Shown here one piece after another: positions 12,208 to 23,607 of a stretch of DNA of 64,000 nucleotides (positions are counted from its first letter, which is position 1; the number at the start of each line of letters is the position of its first letter). Below the pieces are notes generated by a model. That model had not been told where the DNA came from, did not search any database, and saw nothing but the letters and a program-made list of their open reading frames with translations. The translations under genes and the position numbers were made by a program. This stretch comes from Amylostereum areolatum (Eukaryota > Basidiomycota > Agaricomycetes > Russulales > Stereaceae), in NCBI GenBank assembly GCA_012932865.1, contig SAXG01000012.1:744001-808000 (forward strand), read 5' to 3'.

Positions 12208-13044
12208 ATGACTTCCACCCCAGAACAGGCTTCACACTTTTTCGACTCTCTTCCTTACTACGATGATGATTTAGAAAGACACCCAATCCTCAAGGAACGC
12301 GTACAGCACGAACTCGCGGTCGAAACACAAAGGGTGCAGCAGGAAACCCTTCATCCCCGAGTAAATCCAGCCTTTGAGCTGTTCAAGGTTCGTCAATGGC
12401 TTCATGCGTCGGTCTGACGATCCAGCAGTAAATGCAGCTGCTAGAACCATCCCATACTTGCTGCCGAGATAGAGCGTGTCGAGTCGCGACAACCTTTGGC
12501 CGCAATCGGTAGCTCTAGATACTCACTACCTGCTCCTGTCCTCACGCAAACACCAATATCCGACATGGACTGGAAGGCGGCTTTAGATAATGCCTACGCT
12601 CAGCTTGAGCATCAGCGTGTGCGGTGCGTTATACAGCGTCATATCTGGTTTGGCATATATTCTGATCTCTCGTCTTTTAGCCACAACAACCTAGCCCTCC
12701 TTCAGCAATACGGTGGTAACGCATGGCGCATTCACAACTACAACGTTGAAACCGATGTCAAAAAGGCGGAAAGCTCACTCGAGGCGTTGAAAGAGGAGAC
12801 GACATTGGTGAACCGAGACCGAAAGAAAACCCAGGTTCGTACTCGTCAAACCCACTCTTTGCCCCATGTGGCGCTGATGAGGATTCACCTCAAGATCCGC
12901 ATAGGAGAACAACTCAATTCTCTGGAATCACGGTGGACGGACCTCATTTCAAGTGTGCTGCAAATCGAAATGGCCAACGTAGCTCTGGAGGCGGAGCTTC
13001 ACCGGCTGAACCGAAGAGAGACAGAGCTTGCGGGAGCATTGTAG
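12208..13044 (+). CDS. Pre-mRNA-splicing factor SPF27/BCAS2 (Cwf7-like)
   Basis: Small coiled-coil subunit of the Prp19/NineTeen complex that joins the spliceosome. Four exons (12208-12387, 12445-12623, 12681-12834, 12895-13044) give 663 bases, 220 residues, the usual family length. Visible landmarks are FFDSLPYYDDDLE at the N-terminus, the SRYSLPAP segment, the central AYAQLEHQRVR and GGNAWRIHNYN motifs, and a C-terminal coiled coil with LESRWTDLISSVLQIEMAN. The start codon was chosen because the family begins shortly before the DSLPYYD block. It is divergent from the complex I gene and followed in the same direction by the large disordered-protein gene. Confidence 0.9.
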
Positions 13045-13431
13045 TACTTTACTCTTATAACTCATCGTGTAATAACGACTGTACTTGTGCATTATAAGTA
13101 TGTGCAGTTGTACATGCAAATGAAAATGAACCCGAGGGGCTGAGTAGGTATACACACATAGCCCGGAGATGTGCTGCTTTGGGGTTGTTGGCCGGCCGCG
13201 GCGGCGCTGCCAAGTTGCCTGCTTGACTTCGTCTGCACGGATACATCTCTGAGTTTCTGTCACTGGTTGCACAACCATATCCCCTTCCAACCATCCCCAG
13301 GTAAGTTCTTCGCGCGAATGATGTCAAACATCTGCTGAACATGATCTTCCCTTTCTCTAGTTCAATCACGCGCCCCGCGCAGTGTACTGCCAACTCCCCG
13401 GCCTGCAAAAGTGGCGTCCTGAGACGCGTTA

Positions 13432-16400
13432 ATGGAGAGCAAACCCATCTCGACACAGGGGATTCCGGGATCAAACGTCACAGACGGCGAGGTCTTTGAT
13501 GTTATTCTTTCTACCACAAGCAGCGGAGGGCCGGTACAGACGTCGGAGATGAACGGAGACGGATCGCAGGGAGTCTCAGGTTCGCCATCTCTTTCAACTC
13601 CAGTGAAGGCAGTAGGATCCAGCGGAGGGATCAGCCTTTCTGGCGCAACGCCGGTGCATCCGAAGAAGTTCAGTGCCGTGAACATCAACAAGAAGTTTAT
13701 GGAAAAGAACTCCTCAACTCCCAGTACAAGTCAAGCATCCTCGTCACCAGTCGCTCCCAAGACTACTGGTACCGCAGGTTCGTTCCCTATATTGTGACAA
13801 GTTTGATCCAGTCTTGATTAATCGTTGAATGCACAAGTCAAACCCATCCCACCAACTTCTGCTTTGCATTCGCGTCTCGTCACTGCGAAGTTGACTGCTA
13901 CCTCACAATCATCGACAACTACCGGTCCTGGGTGGTCACGTCCCTCCTCTGTCACACCTTCTGCCGCCGTTTCGCCAGCCCCTTCTAGCTCTGCTAGTAA
14001 CCCACCTCCTTCGACGACACCCGCACCTCATGGCCCACCTCAGCTTCCACACGCAGGAAAGGTTATACAACCTCAGCCTCGCTCGTCCATGTCCCTGTCG
14101 TACAGTGTGACGAGCAAGGACAATCTCAACGGCTCTTCCAAACCCGTATGGGGTAACATCAAATCAAACGCTGGGATGTCGACAAGGCCTGATGGCACAG
14201 TTCAGAACGACTTCCCTACCGCTGCCGAGGTTGCACAAGGTACGATTGGTACCGTCTCAGCATCGAGGAGTTTTTGTTCTCAATCTTTTTGGGCTATCGC
14301 CATAGGTCGAGCAAAACGACTCTCCGACTCAAAACAGGCAGTAGAGGATGCCCGTCCCACGAAAGAAGCAATGCTTGAAGCTGACACGTTTCGTGGTGTT
14401 CATCTCGACCCGAATGCTCACCATTGGGATGAGGTAGTTTTTTTTATTACTCTTCCAATGTATTCGATGTATCTTAGCACTTTTGCAGATGGAAGAAGAC
14501 AACGACGACTTCCTCGGCGGTGTAATCGAGTTTGGCGATGGACGTCAGTACCAGATCCAACCAACTAGTGTATCGCAACGCAGCTCCCCACCTAGGGAAA
14601 TTTCATCTCTTGAACATAGGTCAGATCCCCCGCACGTGGACACCGCCCCGGATATCCCTGTCACAAAAGAAGAGCGGTTTGCGGATGACTTTGACAGGCG
14701 ATGGCCTCGATCAAGGACATCGCCGTCGACCCATGTGCCTCCCTTGGTAACTACCTCTCCTGCAACATCCGCATCTCCTCAAGAGTTGGCTCGAGTTCTC
14801 TTCAACGAGAGGTCAAATCGTTTAGAACCCTATTCGAATAGCCAACCCCGCACTGGTCCTACAGGTTGGCTTACTCTCCCCTCTATCCACGTTGGAACTC
14901 ACACCTTGTCTACTTGCAGCTGAACATAGAAATGGTCGCGACGTCCCCCCTCATCACAACGTCCAACTACTTCAGAAAGCTGGTCCCGATCGACCCAGGA
15001 ATCACTATTCACCACCAGATCGTGAGCAAACCCGTGATCGGGATAGAGGTGACGCATCACAATCCACGTCTGACGAGCACGTCTGGGGTCGAACCAGACG
15101 ACAGTCGAACGCGGGTCAGACTCACACTGACCCTAAGACTCCGCTGGACCCAAATGACAGTGGTCGTCAGTTACCTCCCCATCTTACAACACTACCTCTT
15201 CCACCTGCCAGGTCATCTTCTATGAGGGAGCCGTGGCATGCGACGCCCGTTCAAGACGACGCTTCTCCCGTCTCGACCAAAAATGGCATGTCTCCTACCT
15301 TGAGTCGGCATACAGAACCTTCACCTCAGTCGTCAACGGCACCCCTTCCTGACGTGGACGATGTTCGTAAGGCTGCCATGCACTCGGCTGCCGAACGTGC
15401 CAGGGTTCGCAGACAGCAGGAAGAAGAGGAGCGCGAAAAGGAAAAGGAGCGCGCGAGACAGAAAGCTGTACAGCTAGAAGAGCAGCTGAAGGCACGTTCT
15501 GCGTTGAGTGAGGAGACACCGTTGTCTGACCAGGTTGGTACAAATCTCCCTTTGCGAATGTAATCCCAATTAATGTTCATTTCCCTCAGTCGACCAGGGA
15601 ACCTATAGCTTCTCATCGCCAGCCTGATGTCGCGCCTCAAGCGACAAAAGCTCAGCCATCCGTTCGCCCTCCACGCTCCCGTCCTTCCTTCAGCCAGGCT
15701 GTCGATGTACCAGAGAACCGCCCATTTATGTTTCGTACAACGTCGCAGCGTACACAAGGGCGCTCCTCCGTTCAACCTGCTATCGAAACGGAATCTTGGA
15801 GAACCAAAGCTGCTCCACTACCCCCGCCCTCGCCTTCTCTCCTTTCTCCCAGGCACTCTCAGCCTGCAGCGCATCCCACAACGTGCCCCCCTCCGCCTAA
15901 TCTTCCTGATGTAGACTTCCTTGCCTTAGGTCAAGACGAGAGTTTGGAAGAGGTAGATTTCGCAGAGCTTGGAAAGCTAGTAGGGGCAGAAGTGCCTGCT
16001 CATCCAGAGCCGCCCCCACCATCGCAGCCGCGGCACAATCCTCGACCTGTTGCGAGCGATTTCTTCGAGGATTCCTTTGTCCCCCACGAACCCGTTGTGA
16101 TACCTCAAACCAAAAGTGACTTAGAGATGTCATGGAGGCGTAAGGCTGCCCCTCCCCTTCCTCAGAACTTGGTCTCGGAACAATCTGCACCAAGGGTGGC
16201 TACAGTCCACGCTGACTCGTCCACCGATGCACCAACGTCATCTTCCCCGAAGCCTGTCGCTACCTTCGTTAACGTACCTAGCTCACCAAACGCCAATGGC
16301 TCGTTCCCGAATGCGCACGTTGTCCCGTCAAGCATTCCCCATCTTCGCTCGCCGCGAGCTCCCGCATACCGCGAAGCGTCCATGTCGGCCCTGGACGATA

Positions 16401-18642
16401 CCATGTCAAGAATTAAGGGAGCCATCCATGTTATGCATGCGCATGATACAGACCAGGAAGCCCCTCTCGAAGCACGGGTCGATGACGCAAAGTCGAGCGA
16501 TGTCAAGCATGCAGGAGACTCTTCGGCGCCTCTTGAGCCCACAAGAGCAGCTAAATGGTTACCTCCTGCCCGGCGACTTCAGCCTCCCGCACAGCTCACA
16601 CCTGACGCTGTTTTGGTCATGACTCCGGAGGAAACGTTCGACGTCACCTCCTCTGAGCCTTTGATCCCCTTCACCCGCACTTTCAAACTCCCAAATGTTT
16701 CACGCGGTGTGGAACCGCTGTCCAGAAAAAAAGTGCACGACGTGAAGGTGACTCCTTCGGAACTACGCTGGGACGTGCTATCCTGGGTTCCACCGGTCGA
16801 AGGAATGTCACCACGCAACTTTTCGTTGAACGAGGTCTTGTTTCAAAAGCCATTGGTGGTCAAGGGCAAAGTCGAGTACACAGTTAGGCTTCCTCGCAGC
16901 ATCCCCTCAATGTCTATAAAGGTGCGAGGCGATAATGAGCCACGGGATCCCAAAGTCCATCTGTCCTCAAATAGCTTGCTTCCAAAGCCTCTGGCAAATA
17001 TAATGAGCACAGCTGGATCACATGCAGATGATTTGCCAAGTTGGCGACGTAAACCCCCTCCTTCGATTGACAGCCAGGGCAAGGATGGTGCTTCTCATGA
17101 CCAACAGCTGGAAACCGTCAGCCGCTCACCCCCACCTGAGATGTCTTCAGTGCAGGGGCCAACTGTTCCTCTCCAGACTGACCTGTCTCCAAGTGTGGCG
17201 CAAGACAGCCCATCTCGCTCTAGGCCGCAACCGAAGCTGCCAGCAGGAGCTTCAGTAGGATTTTACCGCGAGTCACAGGCCGAGAACAGTCAACCAAAAG
17301 CTTCTGTTCGATTCATCGTCTCGAGCGAGCTGGAAGACCACCTTCCAGGATCTTCATCGCTAGGATCCGCTACGACTAGTTCTGTTAGCCCCGCGGTGAC
17401 CTCTCCCTCTGGAGGTTCTCTGCATCTTTCTCCCAATGAGACGCGCGGAAAGGTCTTGGAGGAACGCGGTGTTCCAGAAAAACCCGACAGTAAAAGCTCC
17501 GATGCATCGGTGCGTTTTCTTTCCGCATCACAAGCGCGAATCCTGCTCATGGCGTGACTACTCGACAGTCTGACCGCATGCCTCTGACACCCCCTTCCAC
17601 CACTTGGACGAAGAACTTTCTGAAAGAGTCACCTTCACGAGCACCAGACCCTGAACGCCTCAAGCTTCTTTGGTCTCAAACATCTGAGAAAGCTGAAGTG
17701 CCCGGGGTGAACTCTCTGGAAGGCATTGCGGATGACCTCCCTGCCGTGCCATTTTCGTTACAGGAAGTCAAATCAGAAGATGGTTCGACCCCTCCCCCCA
17801 CAGCTCCCACTGGCAGCGTCCCTATGCGTATGTCTCTACACGATGTGACTCGGGCTTTCCAGCAGGTACCCCCTTCCCCGGCTCCTTCTGTCATTCACAA
17901 GCCAACCCCGCAGTCTATACCGTCGTCGCTACCTCCGACTTCTAACGCCACCGCCAATCGACCGTCAGGATATCCACTTCCGCCTCCTGGGGGTTTACGC
18001 CAGGCGTACCCGGGTTACCCATCCCCCATGATGAGCCACTCCCCTGCTCCTCAAGTCATGTACTCTCACGCCTTGGCCCCGAGTCCTGCTCCGGGTCCTA
18101 TGATGGTCAATGGTCCTTCGTCTCAATATCCTCAGCCTATGTGGGTTCCTGTCCCACCTCCCAGTGGCCAGACCCCCGGGCCCGTGATGAGGCCGCTGCC
18201 TTCGCCTTATCCGCAGCAGTATATATATCCACCACAAGGAGCTCCGCATCATGTGTATACTGCACCTCTCCCCTCGTCTGCAATGCAACATGGGCAATCG
18301 CAGCCTAAGTCCGGCGCTCCTGGTCCTAATCGCGGCCCGAACCAAGCTTCGTCGATGATGAGCCCCGGAATGTCGCATGCCAATGCCGTTCATCCCCAAA
18401 TGCCCATGTACCAAGGAAGTCCAGCCATGATGCATGCGCACGCGCACGTGCCCGGTCCCATAATGCATGGGCAACCAAACTATTCTGGAAGTCATCCTCC
18501 TGGGGGCCGCGGCGACCTCCGAGGTCCATACGGGATGCCCATGATGCACCATGTCCCCGCAAGCGTACATCCGCCCCCACAAGTAGCGCCGCCGCATCCC
18601 GGTCCATTCGCCCCGGCACCTTATGGTCGACAGCCGTGGTAG
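13432..18642 (+). CDS. Large disordered proline/serine-rich protein, unknown function
   Basis: Seven exons (13432-13777, 13838-14239, 14306-14433, 14489-14864, 14920-15533, 15590-17509, 17569-18642) join to 4,860 bases and 1,619 residues with phases matching at every junction. I do not recognise a named family. Islands that look conserved are KKFSAVNINKKFMEKN near residue 80, DFPTAAEVAQGRAKR near 245 and DDDFLGG-like EDNDDFLGGVIEFGDG near 290. A charged helical stretch rich in E, R and K lies at about 15405-15500. A tryptophan motif of the form SWRxKxxPP occurs three times (near 15793, 16129 and 17039), and ASVxF occurs twice in exon 6. The last 250 residues are very rich in P, M, H and G. 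The composition suggests an RNA- or membrane-associated scaffold, but that is a guess from composition only. Confidence 0.75.
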
Positions 18643-18855
18643 TCAGTTGTATTCTAGGACGGACTCATGTTTTATGTTTGACATTATGACGCTGTACTTA
18701 CCTACTGTTTGTTGTCACTTTTTTATTCCTTAGCTATCTTGATCCCGAATATCGACCCAGGCACTTTCCTCGTTCAAGATTGTTGGGCAATTATGTTCCC
18801 CACCGTGAGTACATTAAATCTACATAACTCGGTAGGAATGTATTCCATCCATGGA

Positions 18856-20547
18856 CTACAAAGCAAGCTCGGCCGCCTTTGACGCCGCCTCGTCTAGGCT
18901 GTCGAAAGCGATGATCTTCAAACCGGACTCCTTGATCATTCTATACGCATAGTTAGACACGGTAAGAAAAGGGTTAGGAACAACATACGCCTTCGCCTCG
19001 GTCTCTTTGGTACCCTTCAGGCGAACGACAAGGGGGATGGTGAGTGCAAGCTCCTTCGTCGCCTTGATGACACCTTCCGCGATGTAATCACAGCGCATAA
19101 TACCACCGAAGATGTTGATGAAGATGCTCTTGACCTTTGGGTCAGCGAGGAGAATCTCGAAGGCCTTCTTGACGGTTTCCGGAGTAGCACCCCTGGAAGG
19201 AGTCGACCGCTTGAATGTTAGAATAACAATCTAAGGAAAGAGACACATACCCTCCAACATCCAGGAAGTTGGCTGGCTGACCACCATGGAGAGTCAGAAC
19301 GTCCATGGTGGCCATCGCAAGACCTGCGCCGTTGACGAGGCATCCAATGCTGCCGTCAAGCTTGATGAAGTTGAGGTTCGCTTTCTGCGCCTCGACCTCA
19401 GACGGCTCTTCTTGGGAAATATCGCGCAACTTATAGATGTCTTGTTGACGGAATTCAGCGTTGTCGTCGAAGCCGAACTTTGCGTCCATGCTGAGATTAC
19501 GGTCGGTTTCGTGAGTCGAATGGGGTCAAGGAGAGACTTACCAGAGAACGTGGCCGTCAGTGGTCTCTGCCAAGGGGTTGATCTCAATTTGCGTTGCGTC
19601 CTTGTCCTTGTAAATCTTGTACAAGTTGATGAAGATGTCGGCGGCCTCGTTAGTAGCCTCTGGGGTCGAAAAGCCGAGTTTCTGGGCAATTCCAAGAGCG
19701 GCATCTTTGGTAAGACCAGTTGCGAGGGGAATGGGTGTCGTGATGATAGCACTGGGGTCTTTCGCAGCGACCTCCTCGATGTTCATACCACCTTGAGCAG
19801 AAGCGACAAGAACCACGCTCTGCGTCGCGCGGTCGTTCAGAAGAGCGACATAGTACTCGTGGGCCGGGTCACGGCGTTCGGCGAGCATGACCTAGAGTCA
19901 TCATGTTAAGACGGTGAATAGTGGACAGAGGCGGCGATAGAAGTGCATACGGCATTGCAAAGCCGACCAGCTGCACCAGTTTGTTTGGTGATAAGGTTGG
20001 AGCCAATCATTTGGGCCGCATAGGATTTGGCCTGCTCGGCCCTAAGGTGTGGATATAATTGTGAATCACAGGGAACGGGAGAATGGAGTTGAACACGTAC
20101 GAATCGACCTTGTGGACACCGCCCTGCAAGCCAGTGTCGAATTTACCCTTACCACGGCCTCCTGCGAGCACCTGAGCTTTGATAACGGCGCCGCCCTTCT
20201 CTGTGAAAGGGGCATAATGGGCGGTGGGGAAGACACGTATGATGGCGGGAACAAACCGAAAGATTTGAAGGCCTGGAAAGCCTCCTCGGGTGTTTTGGCA
20301 GGGATGCTCTTGGGAGTAGGTACACCATACTGGGGGGGAAAGATGAGATGAGAATCGCACGAGGCGGAAAGAAGGGGGAAGTACCGAGTTGAGGAGGTCG
20401 ACGGACTGGTACTCGTGAATGGAGAGGAACCGCCTCTGACCGGCAGATGCGGCCTAGAGAGATGTGAGCGGCCGATAGAACGCGTCGGAGCGGGAGGGAA
20501 AGACATACGCGAGCGACCGAGCCAGCTTTCCTGAGAGATGCGAGCAT
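18856..20547 (-). CDS. LSC2: Succinyl-CoA ligase (ADP-forming) beta subunit, mitochondrial
   Basis: TCA-cycle enzyme subunit that, with the alpha subunit, converts succinyl-CoA to succinate with ATP formation. Nine exons (20547-20509, 20453-20385, 20329-20257, 20200-20101, 20041-19951, 19891-19542, 19490-19251, 19192-18989, 18940-18856) sum to 1,251 bases, 416 residues. The first 13-residue exon is a basic presequence. Then come [12 protein letters not shown], the ATP-grasp segment [20 protein letters not shown], the [19 protein letters not shown] block, FLDVGGGATPE and the C-terminal [12 protein letters not shown], all diagnostic. The final intron (18988-18941) is 48 bases, a multiple of three with no stop, so it reads as coding in a simple translation; splice sites and the family sequence argue that it is removed. 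Confidence 0.95.
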
Positions 20548-21138
20548 TTGAGGAGAGGGTGGGAGGAAGGGACTGCAAGACGGGGGATGGCGGTTATAAG
20601 GACTTCGGACAAGAACGCGACTCCGTCTTTCTGCGGGTGAGGGGATGACTAAGCAGATCCAGGTGATATCGCGCTGGACGGACTTCCGCTTTCACTTTGT
20701 CCAGAACGACGACGACGGTTGACGGAACTCCCCCTTCTCCCTGTCTCTCACCCGCCGGAGCCTCTGCGCTTCCGTCGTGGCTCCCTTCTGGCAGACGGGA
20801 ATTCTCGCTTTTGAGTGAAGGCGATCCGATGTGCCACGGCCCGTCTTCAATTGTGTTATAGAGAGACATCCAATCTTTGCTCAAATACATAGCTTCTACC
20901 TTTCTTTTTCCACATCCGCCTTCTCCGTGAGTTTGTCGAAGGAAGCTCCTACGTACTCCTGCGCCGCCGTGATGCGAGTCCAATTTTCTCGTTCAGTTCC
21001 TCCAGTGCACGCGTCCTCGCACACGTTGGAAGTGGCATGCGTCCGTCATCCACCTCGCTTCACTCCAGACATCATCCTGCTCGAGAACTCCGTCTTTCTC
21101 CCTCCAAACCGTCTCGCCGGCGCTGAGCCTCTAACCTC
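20548..21138. other. Divergent intergenic region
   Basis: This 591-base stretch separates the start codons of the succinyl-CoA ligase gene (-) and the DinB-like gene (+). Open frames run across it on both strands, up to 129 codons, but none shows recognisable motifs or plausible splice structure. It is presumably promoter and leader sequence for both neighbours. Confidence 0.4.
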
Positions 21139-21966
21139 ATGAACCACATGGTTGATCATTCCCGTTCCACAGGGGGCACGGATGCTGGTGTTGAGCTAGC
21201 AGACGCACAACAGCTCGGCCAGCTTTTGGACGTGGGGACCAAAGTGTTGGAGCAAGCCTTGAATCTTCTCGACGACTCCCTTTCCTCCGACGAACAACTC
21301 GTAACCCCCTCCAAATTCCTTCCTGGCTCCACTATCGGTACGTCCAATTGTTCAATCGTAATCGTTCCGCGCCTGACAGGAACATGTGCATGATCAGGCA
21401 AACATCTTCGCCACGCACGCGATCACTTCGCCATCCTCCTCGACTGCATATCATCCCCTCCCCCATATGTGATGTCCTACGATGAGCGCTCGAGAAATAC
21501 GCCGATGGAGTCCAGCCGCGAAGCCGCCCGTAACGCCATCCGGGAAACTATGCTTAAGCTAGCCAAGGTCATCCCTGCAGCCGCTGTGAACGCCCCTCTC
21601 ACCCTCAATGCTGTCACGCCATATGATCAAACTTTCAAATCCACGGTTGGACGCGAGGTTTGGTCCATCGACCTTGCCCTTGTCGTTGGCTGACCGGTGC
21701 TGCTTCTAGCTGTGGTTTGCAGAACTTCATGCTGTTCATCACTGGTCACAAGTATGTCATGATCATTTCCTCACCGCATGAAGCCTGATTTCCGTCTCAG
21801 GTACGCGTCATAGCAGGAGAAATGGTGCGTTCTCTTCCGTGCAAAGCTAGCCCGTTTAATCACTCTGCAAGAGTAGGGCATTGCACTTGAGGATAGTTTC
21901 GGTTATGCACCATCCACGCTTGTACATCGTGGATCGTCGGCACTACTAGGAAAGGCTAAGATATGA
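21139..21966 (+). CDS. DinB-like four-helix-bundle protein
   Basis: Member of the DinB-like superfamily of metal-binding four-helix bundles; the fungal branch has no established reaction. Five exons (21139-21337, 21398-21657, 21710-21751, 21801-21824, 21877-21966) total 615 bases, 204 residues. The metal-site pattern is visible: GKHLRHARDHF after the first long helix, and ELHAVHHWSQ in the third exon, together giving the three histidines typical of the fold. Other conserved-looking parts are MSYDERSRNTPMESSREAAR, DQTFKSTVGREL, VRVIAGEM and LEDSFGYAPSTL. The fourth exon is only 24 bases. The end was set by the TGA after GKAKI. Sure of the fold family, unsure of the role. Confidence 0.8.
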
Positions 21967-22647
21967 TATTTTCGAGGCTGTAGCGCGTACCAGCTCATTC
22001 TTGCTTTTGGCCACTATATTCAAATCTAACACAGTTCTAATATCGGTCCCATCAATGCGACGAATCTTCATATCTTCATGCACCCTGCTCACCCCTAACG
22101 GTGTAACTCTATCCTTCAGTCTTTCAAACGGTGCGAACGACGTAAAAGATGGGGCTTGAAGACAGTCCTTCGCGCTCCAATACTCTGGGGCAAGCTGAGA
22201 ATTTCCGGTGTCCATACTATTCTGCTGTTGCTTCGTATTGGCCCAGTCTGACCCCGACACATAGGCAGTTGACACATACAGACCACAACGCTCCAAATGC
22301 GTCAACCGTGTTGCTTTGTATGCTTCGTAGCAGGCGGTGGCCCCTTCGTCGGTTTCTCATAGGCTGTCGCGACTGGGCTCAAGCCATAAGAAGTGCACAT
22401 CGCGTGGGTGTTGCAAATTCTCGGGTGCCCTTCTGACATCTTATGCCAGACCGTCATGCAAGGGCATACACAATTACACATCACCCCGATGGTCACTGCG
22501 AAGCACTCTGGGACAAGTGAAATTTGTTGCTGTTCAGGGCCGACTTGGGTTTGTTAAATAGGCCGCTGATAGAAAGCTGCAATTGGAGCACAGTGTTCAC
22601 CTGACGAGCCTGTCAAGATCCCTCTGGGTGTGGAGGTTACCTTGTTA
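21967..22647. other. Intergenic, nothing recognised
   Basis: No conserved coding content was found. A 119-codon open frame on the - strand (22305-21946) overlaps the end of the DinB-like gene and lacks recognisable motifs. If the coding-like piece at 22648 belongs to a real gene, its first exons should lie here, but I could not find them. Confidence 0.35.
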
Positions 22648-23254
22648 ACCCTTCCACGGTAGCCCCTTCTCTTCCACGCTCGAGCCTTGTCATCTTAAAC
22701 GATGTCCCCCCTTTTCATCTCCAGCTCGTCTAGCCCATCGTTCTCGTCCTCCTTCATCGCTTGGGCGCAAAGCCACGTTAGAATGTACTCTACGAAAGGA
22801 GGGCGCCGAGCAAATTTACAACGCCGTGCTCGACGCTCTCTTCGGTCCAAACCTCAAGATGGCCGTCAACAACATACCGGCAACGCGAGAAAATATTCGG
22901 GAACATCTATCCGCCCAGAATACACCTGTGGTGGACGGCGGCCTCGGAACCAACTGGGAGCATTGTTTTGGAGGTCTTGAATGCTGACACCCATGCAGAT
23001 ATACAGGTGATCGTCTCACTGTTCATCTCAATTTAGCTCACCGCAGTCCCTTAGACCGACCTGGTCGCGAGTGTACTTCAGACTGTTCGGTCATACTTAT
23101 GCGACTCCAGGACAGTCCTCACCGCAAGTGGAACAGTCGTGGGCCATCATTCAGGTTAAGTCCGAATACTAGATTCTCCTTGTAGATATCCTGGGTGCAA
23201 GCCGTTGATTTGCAACTGCCTATATACAGGGCTGGGCAGGATATGGCCATTGAA
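22648..23254 (+). pseudogene. Unrecognised coding-like segment, possible gene remnant
   Basis: A + strand frame open from 22648 reads through a convincing protein-like stretch with AEQIYNAVLDALFGPNL, NIPATRENIREHL and TPVVDGGLGTNWE. It then hits a stop near 22981. Shifting one base near 22967 continues as IVLEVLNADTHADIQ, followed by a plausible GT-AG intron (23005-23043), a second exon containing RVYFRLFGHTYATPG, and a third intron leading to a short end and stop at about 23254. No start codon lies in the open part, so 5' exons are missing or lost. I do not recognise the family. The frame break and missing start suggest a remnant, but a live gene with one sequencing error cannot be excluded. 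Confidence 0.4.
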
Positions 23255-23607
23255 CGTACTTAATGTACAAGACGACCGTTGTAGAGAAAAACCACGACAC
23301 TATGGGATCGTTGGGGTTGGGGTCAGCTTAGCCTCAGACTTACCGTTGACCTGTATGTAGTACGTAGCATGGTGCTTACTGTACTAAATTGTATGCAACG
23401 ACTGTGTCAGTGAATCAATCGTGGATAAATGTTGACCGGATGAGGGTAACCGAACTGGAATCGAACCCCAGCGAATCGGTTCAAGTCCAGCCGCCGTTAT
23501 ATTCTTAGAAGCGCGGACAGCCGGGCCCCTCGGAACGCGACCGCGGCCATAACTAAAGACTTCGACCTTTCGTCCAAGTCCACACGTTCCTACGATCTAC
23601 CGTCGCT
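23255..23607. other. Upstream region of the RPD3 gene
   Basis: No coding content recognised. The segment 23452-23492 contains an imperfect inverted repeat whose two arms each resemble a tRNA B box (GGTTCRANTCC pattern), one on each strand. No complete tRNA cloverleaf could be drawn around either arm. Confidence 0.4.

Noticed and set aside
23440..23560. A tRNA gene on either strand around the B-box-like words
   Set aside because: No acceptor stem, D arm and anticodon arm could be paired around either arm, and the T stem has mismatches next to the loop.
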